Origin: an uncultured Alistipes sp.
GTDB taxonomy: Bacteria; Bacteroidota; Bacteroidia; Bacteroidales; Rikenellaceae
DNA length: 24,640 nucleotides
Direction: 5' to 3'
NCBI GenBank assembly: GCA_900768015.1
Contig: CAAGBI010000027.1
Coordinates: 1-24,640, forward strand
A program made the translations under genes and the position numbers. The notes below the pieces were generated by a model that was not told the DNA's origin, did not search any database, and worked only from the letters and a program-made list of their open reading frames with translations. The stretch's first letter is position 1, and each line of letters opens with the position of its first letter. This document shows positions 7,617 through 15,597 of the stretch, one piece after another.

Positions 7617-8216
7617 CTAATAATTTGCCAAGCACTCCTCGATGAAGGTGAGTATCTCCTCTCTTCCCGAGCCCTTTTCGCTTGATGATGTGAGCATTGG
7701 AGGCAGCTCCTCCCACATCTCCGCGAGAGTCTTCTTATACGCGGCGATGCTGCGATTGAGCTGTGCCTGAGATAGTTTGTCGGTCTTGGTGAAGATGATG
7801 CCGAAGGGTATGCCATTCTCGCCGAGGAGCTCGATGAATTTGAGGTCTATCTTCTGGGGCTCGAGGCGCGAATCGACAAGCACAAACAGAAAGTGCATCT
7901 TCTCGCACTTTAGGATATAGTCGGTTATAATCTTCGAGAACTCACCGCGCTCGGTCTTCGACACCTTGGCATAGCCATAACCTGGCAGGTCGACCAAGTA
8001 CCAGCTGTCGTTTATGAGGAAGTGGTTTATGAGCTTCGTCTTGCCGGGCGTTCCAGACACCTTCGCAAGGTTTTTCACGCCCGTGAGCATGTTCACGAGC
8101 GACGACTTGCCTACATTGCTTCGGCCGATAAAGGCTATATCCTTAAGGTCATCCTTCGGCACTTGCGATATCTTCTCGGAGCTACACTTGAACTTTGCTT
8201 TTATGGTTATTGCCAT
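7617..8216 (-). CDS. engB: Ribosome biogenesis GTP-binding protein EngB (YsxC/YihA)
   Basis: This 199-residue TRAFAC-class GTPase assists assembly of the large ribosomal subunit. The G motifs are intact: G1 GRSNVGKS at 31-38, G2 region GTPGKT at 55-60, G3 DLPGYG at 76-81, G4 TKTD at 143-146 and G5 SSSEKG at 177-182. The DLPGYGYAKV segment is characteristic of EngB. The start is ATG 8216 (MAITIKAKFKCSSEK); an upstream ATG at 8360 in the same frame would add 48 hydrophobic residues, cross the promoter and overlap the divergent MazG-like gene. A -7 element lies 24-31 bases upstream. Length is normal for the family. Confidence 0.97.
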   Translation of the reverse strand: MAITIKAKFKCSSEKISQVPKDDLKDIAFIGRSNVGKSSLVNMLTGVKNLAKVSGTPGKTKLINHFLINDSWYLVDLPGYGYAKVSKTERGEFSKIITDYILKCEKMHFLFVLVDSRLEPQKIDLKFIELLGENGIPFGIIFTKTDKLSQAQLNRSIAAYKKTLAEMWEELPPMLTSSSEKGSGREEILTFIEECLANY

Positions 8217-8239
8217 AATACATTTAAGTTTAATTTCGG

Positions 8240-8277
8240 CAAAGTTACGAAAAAAACCGAAAAAATGCCTATATTTG
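8240..8277. promoter_or_regulatory. Divergent promoters for engB and the MazG-like gene
   Basis: TAACTTTG on the minus strand (complement of 8240-8247) points to engB, and TATATTTG on the plus strand (8270-8277) points to the MazG-like gene. Both fit TAnnTTTG. The upstream -33 elements are poorly matched, partly because the spacer is A-rich. Confidence 0.55.
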
Positions 8278-8309
8278 TAGCAGTGAATAACATAAAACAA
8301 TAAATAATT

Positions 8310-8708
8310 ATGAAGAAAGAGTGGAATGATGTTCGTGAGTTTCACGAAAAGTTTGGACATCCTGTGGCTGCGGAGCCCAAGATGATTGATAAGAAGCGTG
8401 CCTTGTCGCGTGCCAAGTGGATGCAGGAGGAGGTTGCCGAGTTCCTCATCGCCGATGACATCTACGAGCAGGCCGACGCTATGATCGACCTTATGTACTT
8501 TGCGCTTGGCACAATGGTCGAGATGGGCTTGGAGGCCGATGAGTTGTTCTCAATCGTTCAGCAGGCCAACATGGCGAAGCTGTGGCCCGATGGCAAACCC
8601 CACTACAACCCCAAGGATGGCAAGGTCATCAAGCCCGAGGGCTGGGAGGATCCCGCGCCAAAGATTAAGGCTTATATCGATGCAGTAATTGAGTCAAAAA
8701 AGCGATAA
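8310..8708 (+). CDS. MazG-like nucleotide pyrophosphohydrolase (all-alpha NTP-PPase)
   Basis: The 132-residue protein fits the all-alpha NTP pyrophosphatase superfamily (MazG/PRA-PH-like, PF01503), which hydrolyses nucleoside triphosphates to monophosphates with Mg2+. The metal-binding pattern is present: EEVAE at 40-44 (ExxE) followed by EQADAMID at 53-60 (ExxD plus Asp60), in the helical context expected. It is a single-domain form, not a full-length duplicated MazG. The C-terminal part (WPDGKPHYNPKDGK onwards) is typical of a family often annotated as phosphoribosyl-ATP pyrophosphohydrolase-like. It is not hisE in a his operon, and the substrate is unknown. It has its own promoter, and the next gene, a large lipoprotein, starts 2 bp after its stop. 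Confidence 0.88.
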   Translation: MKKEWNDVREFHEKFGHPVAAEPKMIDKKRALSRAKWMQEEVAEFLIADDIYEQADAMIDLMYFALGTMVEMGLEADELFSIVQQANMAKLWPDGKPHYNPKDGKVIKPEGWEDPAPKIKAYIDAVIESKKR

Positions 8709-8710
8709 AA

Positions 8711-11041
8711 ATGAGATTTATTTCTTTCGTGCGTAGTGTGATGACCGTGGTCATGGCACTCGCTTTTGTGTTGGTGTCGTGTCAGAAGGAGCCAGATGCA
8801 AAGGTTAGTAATATTACGCTCTATGTAGAGTCGCTCGAGGCGCAGCCCGAGGGAGATACATTCCGCATCAACTACTCGATTGTGAAGCCTGCGGAGGGTG
8901 TGTCACTCGAGGTGGTGTGCGATGCAGAGTGGGTATCGGTAGATGTTGTCACTGCTTCGTTTGTAGACATCACCGTGGCGAAGAACGACAGTGGCGAGGA
9001 GCGCTCTGTGAAGCTTACATTTGGCTATGGTAATGATACAAATAGCTTGACTATCAGCCAGAAGGCATGGGAGGCTCCCGTTGCTCTAAAGGTTGAGGAT
9101 GTTGAGGCTACGGCTGTTGTATTTAGCGTTACGACGCTCAATGATAATACAACATGGATTGGCCAGATTGTCGACAAAGTGTGGTTTGACCAGATGAGTG
9201 AGGATGAGGTTTTCAGCGAGGATATGCGCTACTACATCGCTATGGCAGAGGAGCGTGGTGTGACACTCGAAGAGTATCTCTCTACAATCCTTAGCACGGG
9301 CTCGCACTCTAATATCCGCATGGCAGGACTCGACCCTGAGTGGGAGTATGTAGTCTATGTCTACGGCATGAATGCTGCGGGTGAAAAGACCACATCCCTC
9401 TACTCTGAGGCCTTCAAGACTGAGGCGCCTTATGCGGGAAATGATGTGACTTTCGACTTCGACATCACCGTAAATCGCGCTATCGCCCACATTGCGATTA
9501 CACCTTCGCACGAGGGCGTGGCATACTACAACAACCTTATCACCTACGAGGACTACGAGACCCTCTATGGTAAGGATATTAACGCGGCTGCAGATGCCGT
9601 GATTGCCGACATGATTGAGGACTATGCGGCGTGGGACTATACGCTTGCTGAGACCTTTGAGTACAACACCGACTACCTCGCTACGGCTTATGAGTTCGAG
9701 GGCATGGCAAACACCAAGTATATCGCCTTTGCCTTCAAGTGGAATGAGGAGTGTAAGCGCCTGAGCGATGTATCTTTTGAGGAGTTCGAGATTGGCACTA
9801 TCCCAGCGTCGGAGAATAAGCTCTCAATGGAGATTTCGGAGATTACGCAGTCTACATTCTATGTCAAGGTGGAGACAACCAACGACGACCCATACGCTAT
9901 GTTCGCAATTTCAGCGAAGGAGATTGCTAAGTTGCGTGACGATGCCGAGATTTTCGACTATATCCTCGGTAAGTATGGCACATCGTTCCTCTATAACTAC
10001 CTCTTCAATGGCCCTATTGAGGGTACATTTAGCGGCCTTGAGGCCGATACCAACTACGCTGTGTTGCTCTTCGGTTACGAGGCGGGTACCTTGACCACAA
10101 AGATTGTGCGCAAGAATATCACCACCGCTAAGGCTGGCGACATTGAGGCGTGCCAGTACAACATCGAGATTACGGAGGTTGACGACCGCGAGGCCCGCGT
10201 GTCGATTATCCCAACCGACTATAGCGTATGGTACTACTGGAATGTCTTCGAGGCTTCGATGAGCGAAGAGGAGATTAAGGACTATATCTGGGAGACCTAT
10301 AACGAGACATACTATGCTGATTATTGGGAGTTTAGCTACTACGAGTTGGCACAGGGCAAAGTATCAAGCCGCCTCTCGCAGCTCAAGCCCGATACGGAGT
10401 ATCACATCGTGATTATACCCATGAACCCCGACAACTTCGAGTACACAGGAACAATGCGCACAGGTGGCGAGTTTAGAACCGAGGTTGCCATCATCGCCGA
10501 CATCAAGATTACTGCGGGCTTCGATGCCTACTACGATGGCGACGAGGTCTACGCTATCAACCCCGACTACTTCAGCAACTACCAGGGTCAGGTTATCCTG
10601 CCCATGACCGTGGAGATTGAGGGCGACTACTCGGGTTATCTCTTCACCATCTTCACATACCAGGAGGGCTTGGAGGATCCCGCAAAGTATAGCGACGACA
10701 TCCTCATCGACAACCTCTACAATGTGGGTGCATACTGGTCGCCTGCATACTTCCGTGGCGCGTACGATGTAGAGATGATGATTGCTGCCGTGGCATTTGA
10801 CTACGACGATAACCCAAGCCCCGTATATCGTGAGCGTTTCATCTGTACTCGCGAGGGTGCGGGCGATGCTCAGGAGTTCGTGGACTACTACTTGGGTGGC
10901 ACAAGTGCAGTGTCGATGTCGCTTAAGAGCATGGTGGTAAACGATGGCTGTAACACCCTTAACGGCGTTGAGACTGAGGGTGTTCAGGTCGAGAAGAGTC
11001 CCGTAGTGCGCACATCAAATATGGCGTTTGTGCGCAAATAG
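8711..11041 (+). CDS. Large lipoprotein: BACON-like domain plus FN3-like repeats
   Basis: The 776-residue product has a lipoprotein signal with lipobox LVSC (Cys24), followed by QKEPD, which resembles the charged export signal of Bacteroidetes surface lipoproteins. Residues about 33-118 look like a BACON/Ig-like domain (CDAEWVSVD, then a strand ending LTISQKA). Behind it lie four to five related modules at about 122-237, 240-368, 372-480, 485-598 and, more divergent, 600-720. Each has a first beta strand, an inserted acidic helical part (for example EIFDYILGKYG), and an FN3-like motif such as LEADTNYAVLLFGY or LKPDTEYHIVIIPM. The protein is highly acidic. No catalytic motif was recognised, so a binding or scaffold role at the surface is only inferred. 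The gene starts 2 bp after the MazG-like gene and ends at a hairpin terminator. Confidence 0.8.
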   Translation: MRFISFVRSVMTVVMALAFVLVSCQKEPDAKVSNITLYVESLEAQPEGDTFRINYSIVKPAEGVSLEVVCDAEWVSVDVVTASFVDITVAKNDSGEERSVKLTFGYGNDTNSLTISQKAWEAPVALKVEDVEATAVVFSVTTLNDNTTWIGQIVDKVWFDQMSEDEVFSEDMRYYIAMAEERGVTLEEYLSTILSTGSHSNIRMAGLDPEWEYVVYVYGMNAAGEKTTSLYSEAFKTEAPYAGNDVTFDFDITVNRAIAHIAITPSHEGVAYYNNLITYEDYETLYGKDINAAADAVIADMIEDYAAWDYTLAETFEYNTDYLATAYEFEGMANTKYIAFAFKWNEECKRLSDVSFEEFEIGTIPASENKLSMEISEITQSTFYVKVETTNDDPYAMFAISAKEIAKLRDDAEIFDYILGKYGTSFLYNYLFNGPIEGTFSGLEADTNYAVLLFGYEAGTLTTKIVRKNITTAKAGDIEACQYNIEITEVDDREARVSIIPTDYSVWYYWNVFEASMSEEEIKDYIWETYNETYYADYWEFSYYELAQGKVSSRLSQLKPDTEYHIVIIPMNPDNFEYTGTMRTGGEFRTEVAIIADIKITAGFDAYYDGDEVYAINPDYFSNYQGQVILPMTVEIEGDYSGYLFTIFTYQEGLEDPAKYSDDILIDNLYNVGAYWSPAYFRGAYDVEMMIAAVAFDYDDNPSPVYRERFICTREGAGDAQEFVDYYLGGTSAVSMSLKSMVVNDGCNTLNGVETEGVQVEKSPVVRTSNMAFVRK

Positions 11042-11086
11042 TAGGGCGTAGACCAAAATAGCGAAATAACTATAATTAACAGGGCT

Positions 11087-11133
11087 GCGGCCTCGGGGTT
11101 TTGGCCAAACTTCGAGGTCGCACTCATTTTGTT
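11087..11133 (+). terminator. Terminator behind the BACON-type lipoprotein gene
   Basis: The arms 11087-11101 and 11107-11121 pair over 15 positions, three of them G-T, around the loop TGGCC. A broken T-rich stretch (CATTTTGTTT) follows. It separates the MazG-lipoprotein unit from the next operon. Confidence 0.65.
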
Positions 11134-11182
11134 TGGCGTTGCAACTTGTTGATTTTACAAATGGGGCGTTTCGTTGAATTTA

Positions 11183-11214
11183 TTTTTCGAATGAAAAAGT
11201 TTGTCCTATATTTG
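11183..11214 (+). promoter_or_regulatory. Promoter of the fimbrillin-like/DUF4493/PCMD operon
   Basis: TATATTTG at 11207-11214 is an exact TAnnTTTG -7 element. A T-rich stretch (TTTTTC from 11183) is at the right distance for a weak -33 element. The transcript would begin about 12 bases before the first ATG (11232) or about 27 before the second (11247). No comparable promoter was found between the following genes up to 20927. Confidence 0.6.
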
Positions 11215-11231
11215 TCGCGATTAAAAATAAA

Positions 11232-13064
11232 ATGGAGATATTTTCTATGGAGATTATTAAGAAGTTGGCCTTGTTGATGGTTGTGGCGTGTGGCTTTGTG
11301 GCGTGTGTCAGCGAGGCGGACAATAACCCCGGTAATCCATCAGAGCAGATTGAGGAGGTCGGATTTGTGATGCCTATGGAGGCTACGCGCACGGCTATCG
11401 GCCCCGATGGTATGTCGACACGATGGGCAGAGGGCGACAAACTTTCGGTGTGGGCTTTGAACTCGGAGGGTAACTACACCTTCAAGAATACGCAGTTCAC
11501 AATGCGCTACTTTAGCCCCGAGTACGACAAGGCATATTTCGTATCAAACATCAGTGAGATGGCGGAGGGTGACTACACATACTTCTTGAGTTACCCCAAG
11601 CCCAATTCGGTAAATGGCACACAGGTTACTTACTCGGTGTCGTCTGTTCAGTCGGGTGCTTATGATGGCAAGTACGATATTATGATTGCTGAGCCAGCTA
11701 CGGCCTCGGCACTCTCTGCAACCCACAGCGTGGAGCTTAACACCATCATGCGCCACCAGATGCACGCCGTGAAGATCACCGTGCCCGAGGGTCGCAACCT
11801 CTATGGCGACCGCTTCTACCGCTTGGAGATTACCTTCCCCAACGATGTTGTGGGCGACATCACGCTCGATATTACTAACCCCAATGCCGAGCCTGTCTAC
11901 TCTAACACCTCGAATATCGTAGTGTTGGAGAGCGCCGAGGGCTTCGATGCGGGTAGCGAGATCTGGGCATTTGTGCTCCCAGGCTCGGTAGATGGCGATG
12001 TATCGTACAGAGTGCGTGGTGAGCGCCGTCATTCCAATGTTGCGACATACTCTCTATCAAAAGAGTTTGTCAAGGGTCGTATCACCCCCATCAATATGGC
12101 CATTCCCACAATATATCCCTACTATTCGGCTGCGATTATCACCGTTGAGCAGAACAACCTTGGCGAGGAGTATAACACCGTTAGGGTATACGATGCGAAT
12201 GGTGGTCTTTTGGGTGAGTATCCTCGCAACGACAAGGGCGTCTATATTGTTGATTATGAGGGTGAGTTTGACTGCGACCAGTATGATAACACCTCGTGGA
12301 GAGTAGAGTTTGACTCGGAGCACGCTATCGTGGCGTCGTATGTTGCAATGGGCGATATGACCGACTACACATCGCACAGTTATACCACCGATGTGCCATA
12401 CATCCTGTTTGAGAACTTCGAGAATGTGTCGGAGAGTGAGAGCTATGGTAACAACTCATACTCGTCAAATGAACGAGAGCAGCCTGGAGTGTCGTTGGAC
12501 GGTGCGATGCCTACAAATGGCTGGAATGCTGCGCGTTACTGGCTCAAACCAGGTGCTATGCGCATCAACGCTCGTTATCAGTGCGTAAAGATTATCATGG
12601 CCTTCGCATCATCGCACTATGGCCGTATGGATACACCCCAGTTGTGGAACGGTTCGTATGGCATCAAGCCAGGTAAGGATGTGAAGATCAAGTTGCAGTT
12701 CGATGCAGCGCTCTATCAGCATGGGGATAGCTCGTCTACGGTCACAAGTTCTGGTATTGCTGTTGCAACACACAATAACGCAAACAATCCTATCGATGGT
12801 ATCCCTACAGGTACCAAGGGTCTTGGCTCAACATACGACACTACACTTGAAGACTTCGGTACAACCTTGTTCTCAAAATCTATGAGTAGTACCGTGGGCG
12901 ACAATGCGTTCGGCCAGACATTCCCAACATATAGTACAGAATTCACTGTTACAAGTGATTCGCGAATCTGCTTCTATCCCACAATTTCATGTGAGGATGG
13001 CGGTGTCAACAATGCGGAAATTAATGTCTATTTGGATAACATCAAGGTGCAGATTGCAGAGTAA
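11232..13064 (+). CDS. Fimbrillin/Mfa1-like lipoprotein with C-terminal beta-sandwich
   Basis: The product has 610 residues from ATG 11232, or 605 from ATG 11247, which gives a more usual MEIIKKLALL signal start. Two lipobox-like cysteines, Cys20 (VVAC) and Cys25 (FVAC), are possible; Cys25 is followed by VSEAD. The N-terminal half (about 45-300) has the hallmark of Mfa-like/fimbrillin proteins: EATRTAIGPDGMSTRW followed by EGDKLSVWA. In type V pili, cleavage after an arginine near this position precedes polymerisation. The C-terminal third (about 393-610) looks like a jelly-roll, carbohydrate-binding-like module: it begins ILFENFENV and ends INVYLDNIKVQI. The protein may be a pilus-related adhesin or a tip component; this is inferred. 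It is the first gene of the operon-like run to 20927. Confidence 0.75.
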   Translation: MEIFSMEIIKKLALLMVVACGFVACVSEADNNPGNPSEQIEEVGFVMPMEATRTAIGPDGMSTRWAEGDKLSVWALNSEGNYTFKNTQFTMRYFSPEYDKAYFVSNISEMAEGDYTYFLSYPKPNSVNGTQVTYSVSSVQSGAYDGKYDIMIAEPATASALSATHSVELNTIMRHQMHAVKITVPEGRNLYGDRFYRLEITFPNDVVGDITLDITNPNAEPVYSNTSNIVVLESAEGFDAGSEIWAFVLPGSVDGDVSYRVRGERRHSNVATYSLSKEFVKGRITPINMAIPTIYPYYSAAIITVEQNNLGEEYNTVRVYDANGGLLGEYPRNDKGVYIVDYEGEFDCDQYDNTSWRVEFDSEHAIVASYVAMGDMTDYTSHSYTTDVPYILFENFENVSESESYGNNSYSSNEREQPGVSLDGAMPTNGWNAARYWLKPGAMRINARYQCVKIIMAFASSHYGRMDTPQLWNGSYGIKPGKDVKIKLQFDAALYQHGDSSSTVTSSGIAVATHNNANNPIDGIPTGTKGLGSTYDTTLEDFGTTLFSKSMSSTVGDNAFGQTFPTYSTEFTVTSDSRICFYPTISCEDGGVNNAEINVYLDNIKVQIAE

Positions 13065-13134
13065 CCCCCGAGCAACCAGCACTACCAGTATATATAATAT
13101 AAAAGAGTTAAAATATTAATTAAACAAAATCATT

Positions 13135-13911
13135 ATGAGAAAGTTTTTCGCAATCGCATCGCTCGCGGCGTTGACGCTTTCGGCTTGTTCGAATGAGTCT
13201 CCAAAGAGCGAAATGGAGGGTGAGGGACAGGTAGTCATCAACTGTGCCGTAGCAACACAGGTTGATGAGACAAGAGCCAACATTGACTGCACAACCCCCG
13301 CAGCCGAGGAGTTTACGCTCACAATCGATGGCGTAAGTCACACCTACACAGCCGACTATGCCACTATCGCAGAATTTAACGAGGGTGACAACTACTTGCA
13401 CAGCGGCAGCTACATGGCTACCGTAGTAGCAGGCGATGTGACCGTTGAGGGCTACGACAAGGCAGCCTTCGTGGGTAGCGCAGAGTTTAGCGTTTCGCCA
13501 CGCCAGAACACAGAGGTAGAGATTACTGCCAAAATCGCCAACGCCTTGGTAGAGGTTGAGGTGACTGAGGCCTTCGAGACTTACTTCGTTGGTGGTCACA
13601 CCCTTAAGCTCACAACTGCTGCTGGCAACGAGTTCGATGTTACAGCACAGACCGAGCCCATCTTCATTGCTCCCGCAGCATTTACAATCTCAGGTACTGC
13701 AGTAAAGCAGCCCAATCAGTCGGGCGCCGAGGGTACAGTAGTAACCCTTCCCGAGTACAAGAACGAGGAGGCAAAGGCCCAGACCCTTCACACCGTGAAG
13801 CTCGATGTTGAGAATGCTGGTCGTGCAACACTCACAATCACACTCAACGACACTCTTGTAGAGTCAATCGACATTGAGCAGGAGCTTAACGATAACTCAG
13901 AAAACGCATAA
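13135..13911 (+). CDS. DUF4493-type lipoprotein, short form
   Basis: The 258-residue protein has a clear lipoprotein signal, MRKFFAIASLAALTLSAC (Cys18), followed by SNESPKSE. The body resembles DUF4493: an early Gly-rich strand (EGEGQVVINC), a middle segment GSYMATVVAGDVTVEGYDKAAFVGSAEFSV, and a second beta domain ANALVEVEVTEAFETYF. The next two genes carry the equivalent segments ANIKVTVAYSADLADQL and STVVAVEYDATVAANL, so the three are paralogues. The short form has no extra Ig-like or PCMD module. The function of DUF4493 is not established; a surface role is inferred from the lipobox. It lies 70 bp behind the fimbrillin-like gene, with an A/T-rich leader, and 13 bp before the next gene. Confidence 0.7.
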   Translation: MRKFFAIASLAALTLSACSNESPKSEMEGEGQVVINCAVATQVDETRANIDCTTPAAEEFTLTIDGVSHTYTADYATIAEFNEGDNYLHSGSYMATVVAGDVTVEGYDKAAFVGSAEFSVSPRQNTEVEITAKIANALVEVEVTEAFETYFVGGHTLKLTTAAGNEFDVTAQTEPIFIAPAAFTISGTAVKQPNQSGAEGTVVTLPEYKNEEAKAQTLHTVKLDVENAGRATLTITLNDTLVESIDIEQELNDNSENA

Positions 13912-13924
13912 TAATTGTAGAGAT

Positions 13925-15574
13925 ATGAAATCAGTAGTTAGAATTATGAGCATCGCCTTCGCCTCACTCTTTGTGTTGGCGTCGTGCAGCATGGATAAGG
14001 TTGACTATGTAGACCACGAGGACGATTTGAAGAACAACATCGGTTACTTGTGTCTTAACAACATGGAGGCAACCATCTTGGAGGATACCGAGAACATCGA
14101 GAGCACAACCCGTGCCGAGGGCATCGACATCAACAACTTCGATGTTGTAATCACAAACCAGGCTGGTGAGCAGGTTGCAGCATTTAAGTATGGCGAGCGC
14201 CCCGCAGAGGCTATCGCATTGTATGGTGGCGTATATAAGGTCTCTATGTCGTCAGAGGCTATGCAGGGTGCTGCATGGGAGACTCCCGTATATGCTGGCG
14301 AGAAGGAGGTAATCATCACTCGCAAGCAGACTACCGAGGTTAAGGACCTCGTATGTAAACTCGCAAACATCAAGGTTACTGTTGCCTACTCTGCAGACCT
14401 CGCTGATCAGCTCGACGCGGAGCATACAAAGATGACCGTGGAGTTGGAGGATAGCGCTTTGGAGTATGCTTTTTCGGAGACTCGTGGCGGTTACTTCGCT
14501 CCCGTAGCTGCAACAAACACCCTTAAGCTTACATTCAACTGCCGCTATGAAGGTGAGACTAAGGATATCACCATGACAAACGAGATTAAGAATGTTAAGG
14601 CTGCGCAGTGGCGTAAGATTAATGTCGTTGTTCAGCACGCTGCAGATGGTACAGCTACTATCGGCATCGTTTGCGACACTTGGACATATGACGATGAGGT
14701 TACATTCGATACCTCTATGTCACTCCTTGAGGAGGCTATTCCCGACGATAGCGACGCTCCAGTAATCTCATGGGAGGGTCACGACCTTGCAGAGGCTTTC
14801 GAGCTTACTGACGACATGTTCGACGCTGAGGGTAACTTCAACTCAAGCATCAACATCGATGTAACAGCAAAGGCTGCGCTTAAGTCGTTGGTTGTTAAGG
14901 TTGCATCGGACAACGCCGACTTCGTTAAGGCATACTCTGAGATTATGGCTTTGGAGGAAGATTTGTGTGCCCCCACAGCTTCGGCTACAATCCTCAAGAT
15001 GATGGGTTATCCAACAGATGTGAAGGATGCAACAACAACACGCCTCAAGTTCGCTTTGCAGGCAGAGTTGCTCAAGTCGTACGAGGGTACTCACACATAC
15101 GAGATTACAGCTACAGATGTAAACGGTGCAAACACAACAGCAGTGCTTACTGTTAAGTATGGCCAGAATGTTGCTCCACAGATTGTATGGGTTGGTTACG
15201 ATATCGACAAGCGTCAGACTATCGAGGATGGTGATACATGTATGATTCGCGTCTCAGCTCCTTTGGCTATCAAGGACTTCGAGATTGAGATCGTATCAAA
15301 CACTTTGACTCCAGAGGAGTTGCAGGCTGTAGGTCTTGCTGCTAAGTTCAGCCTTGTTAACTCAACCGAGATGTTTGAGTCACTCTCAGGTCTTGGCTTC
15401 CCTGTTGGCGACCATGTTTACAACAAGACATTGATTTCTGAGGATCAGCTCAATATTTCAAACTTCCTCGGTGTCCTCGGTATGCTTGGTGCTGGTGACC
15501 ACGACTTCGTGATGACCGTAACCGATATGGAGGGCAATGTCACTACAAAGACTGTAATGATGCGCTTCGAGTAG
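13925..15574 (+). CDS. DUF4493-type lipoprotein with two Ig-like modules
   Basis: The 549-residue protein starts at ATG 13925 (MKSVVRIMSIAFASLF), with lipobox LASC at Cys21; the in-frame ATG at 13874 lies inside the previous gene and was rejected. The N-terminal DUF4493-like part covers about 30-270 and contains the STTRAEG segment often seen near the mature start, plus the paralogous strand ANIKVTVAYSADL. Two tandem modules follow, at about 290-425 and 426-549. Each opens with VISWEGHDL or QIVWVGYDI and ends in a strand such as TAVLTVKYG or TKTVMMRF. Each has a helical insert carrying MMGYP or LGFP. The role is unknown. The close spacing on both sides (13 and 23 bp) supports co-transcription. 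Confidence 0.7.
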   Translation: MKSVVRIMSIAFASLFVLASCSMDKVDYVDHEDDLKNNIGYLCLNNMEATILEDTENIESTTRAEGIDINNFDVVITNQAGEQVAAFKYGERPAEAIALYGGVYKVSMSSEAMQGAAWETPVYAGEKEVIITRKQTTEVKDLVCKLANIKVTVAYSADLADQLDAEHTKMTVELEDSALEYAFSETRGGYFAPVAATNTLKLTFNCRYEGETKDITMTNEIKNVKAAQWRKINVVVQHAADGTATIGIVCDTWTYDDEVTFDTSMSLLEEAIPDDSDAPVISWEGHDLAEAFELTDDMFDAEGNFNSSINIDVTAKAALKSLVVKVASDNADFVKAYSEIMALEEDLCAPTASATILKMMGYPTDVKDATTTRLKFALQAELLKSYEGTHTYEITATDVNGANTTAVLTVKYGQNVAPQIVWVGYDIDKRQTIEDGDTCMIRVSAPLAIKDFEIEIVSNTLTPEELQAVGLAAKFSLVNSTEMFESLSGLGFPVGDHVYNKTLISEDQLNISNFLGVLGMLGAGDHDFVMTVTDMEGNVTTKTVMMRFE

Positions 15575-15597
15575 CGTAATTTATCCCCCACAAGATT

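Noticed and set aside
8217..8360. N-terminal extension of engB from ATG 8360
   Set aside because: The added residues are hydrophobic and unlike EngB, cross both divergent promoters and overlap the MazG-like gene.
13874..13924. Upstream start for the second DUF4493 gene
   Set aside because: It lies inside the preceding gene, and the lipoprotein signal begins properly at 13925.
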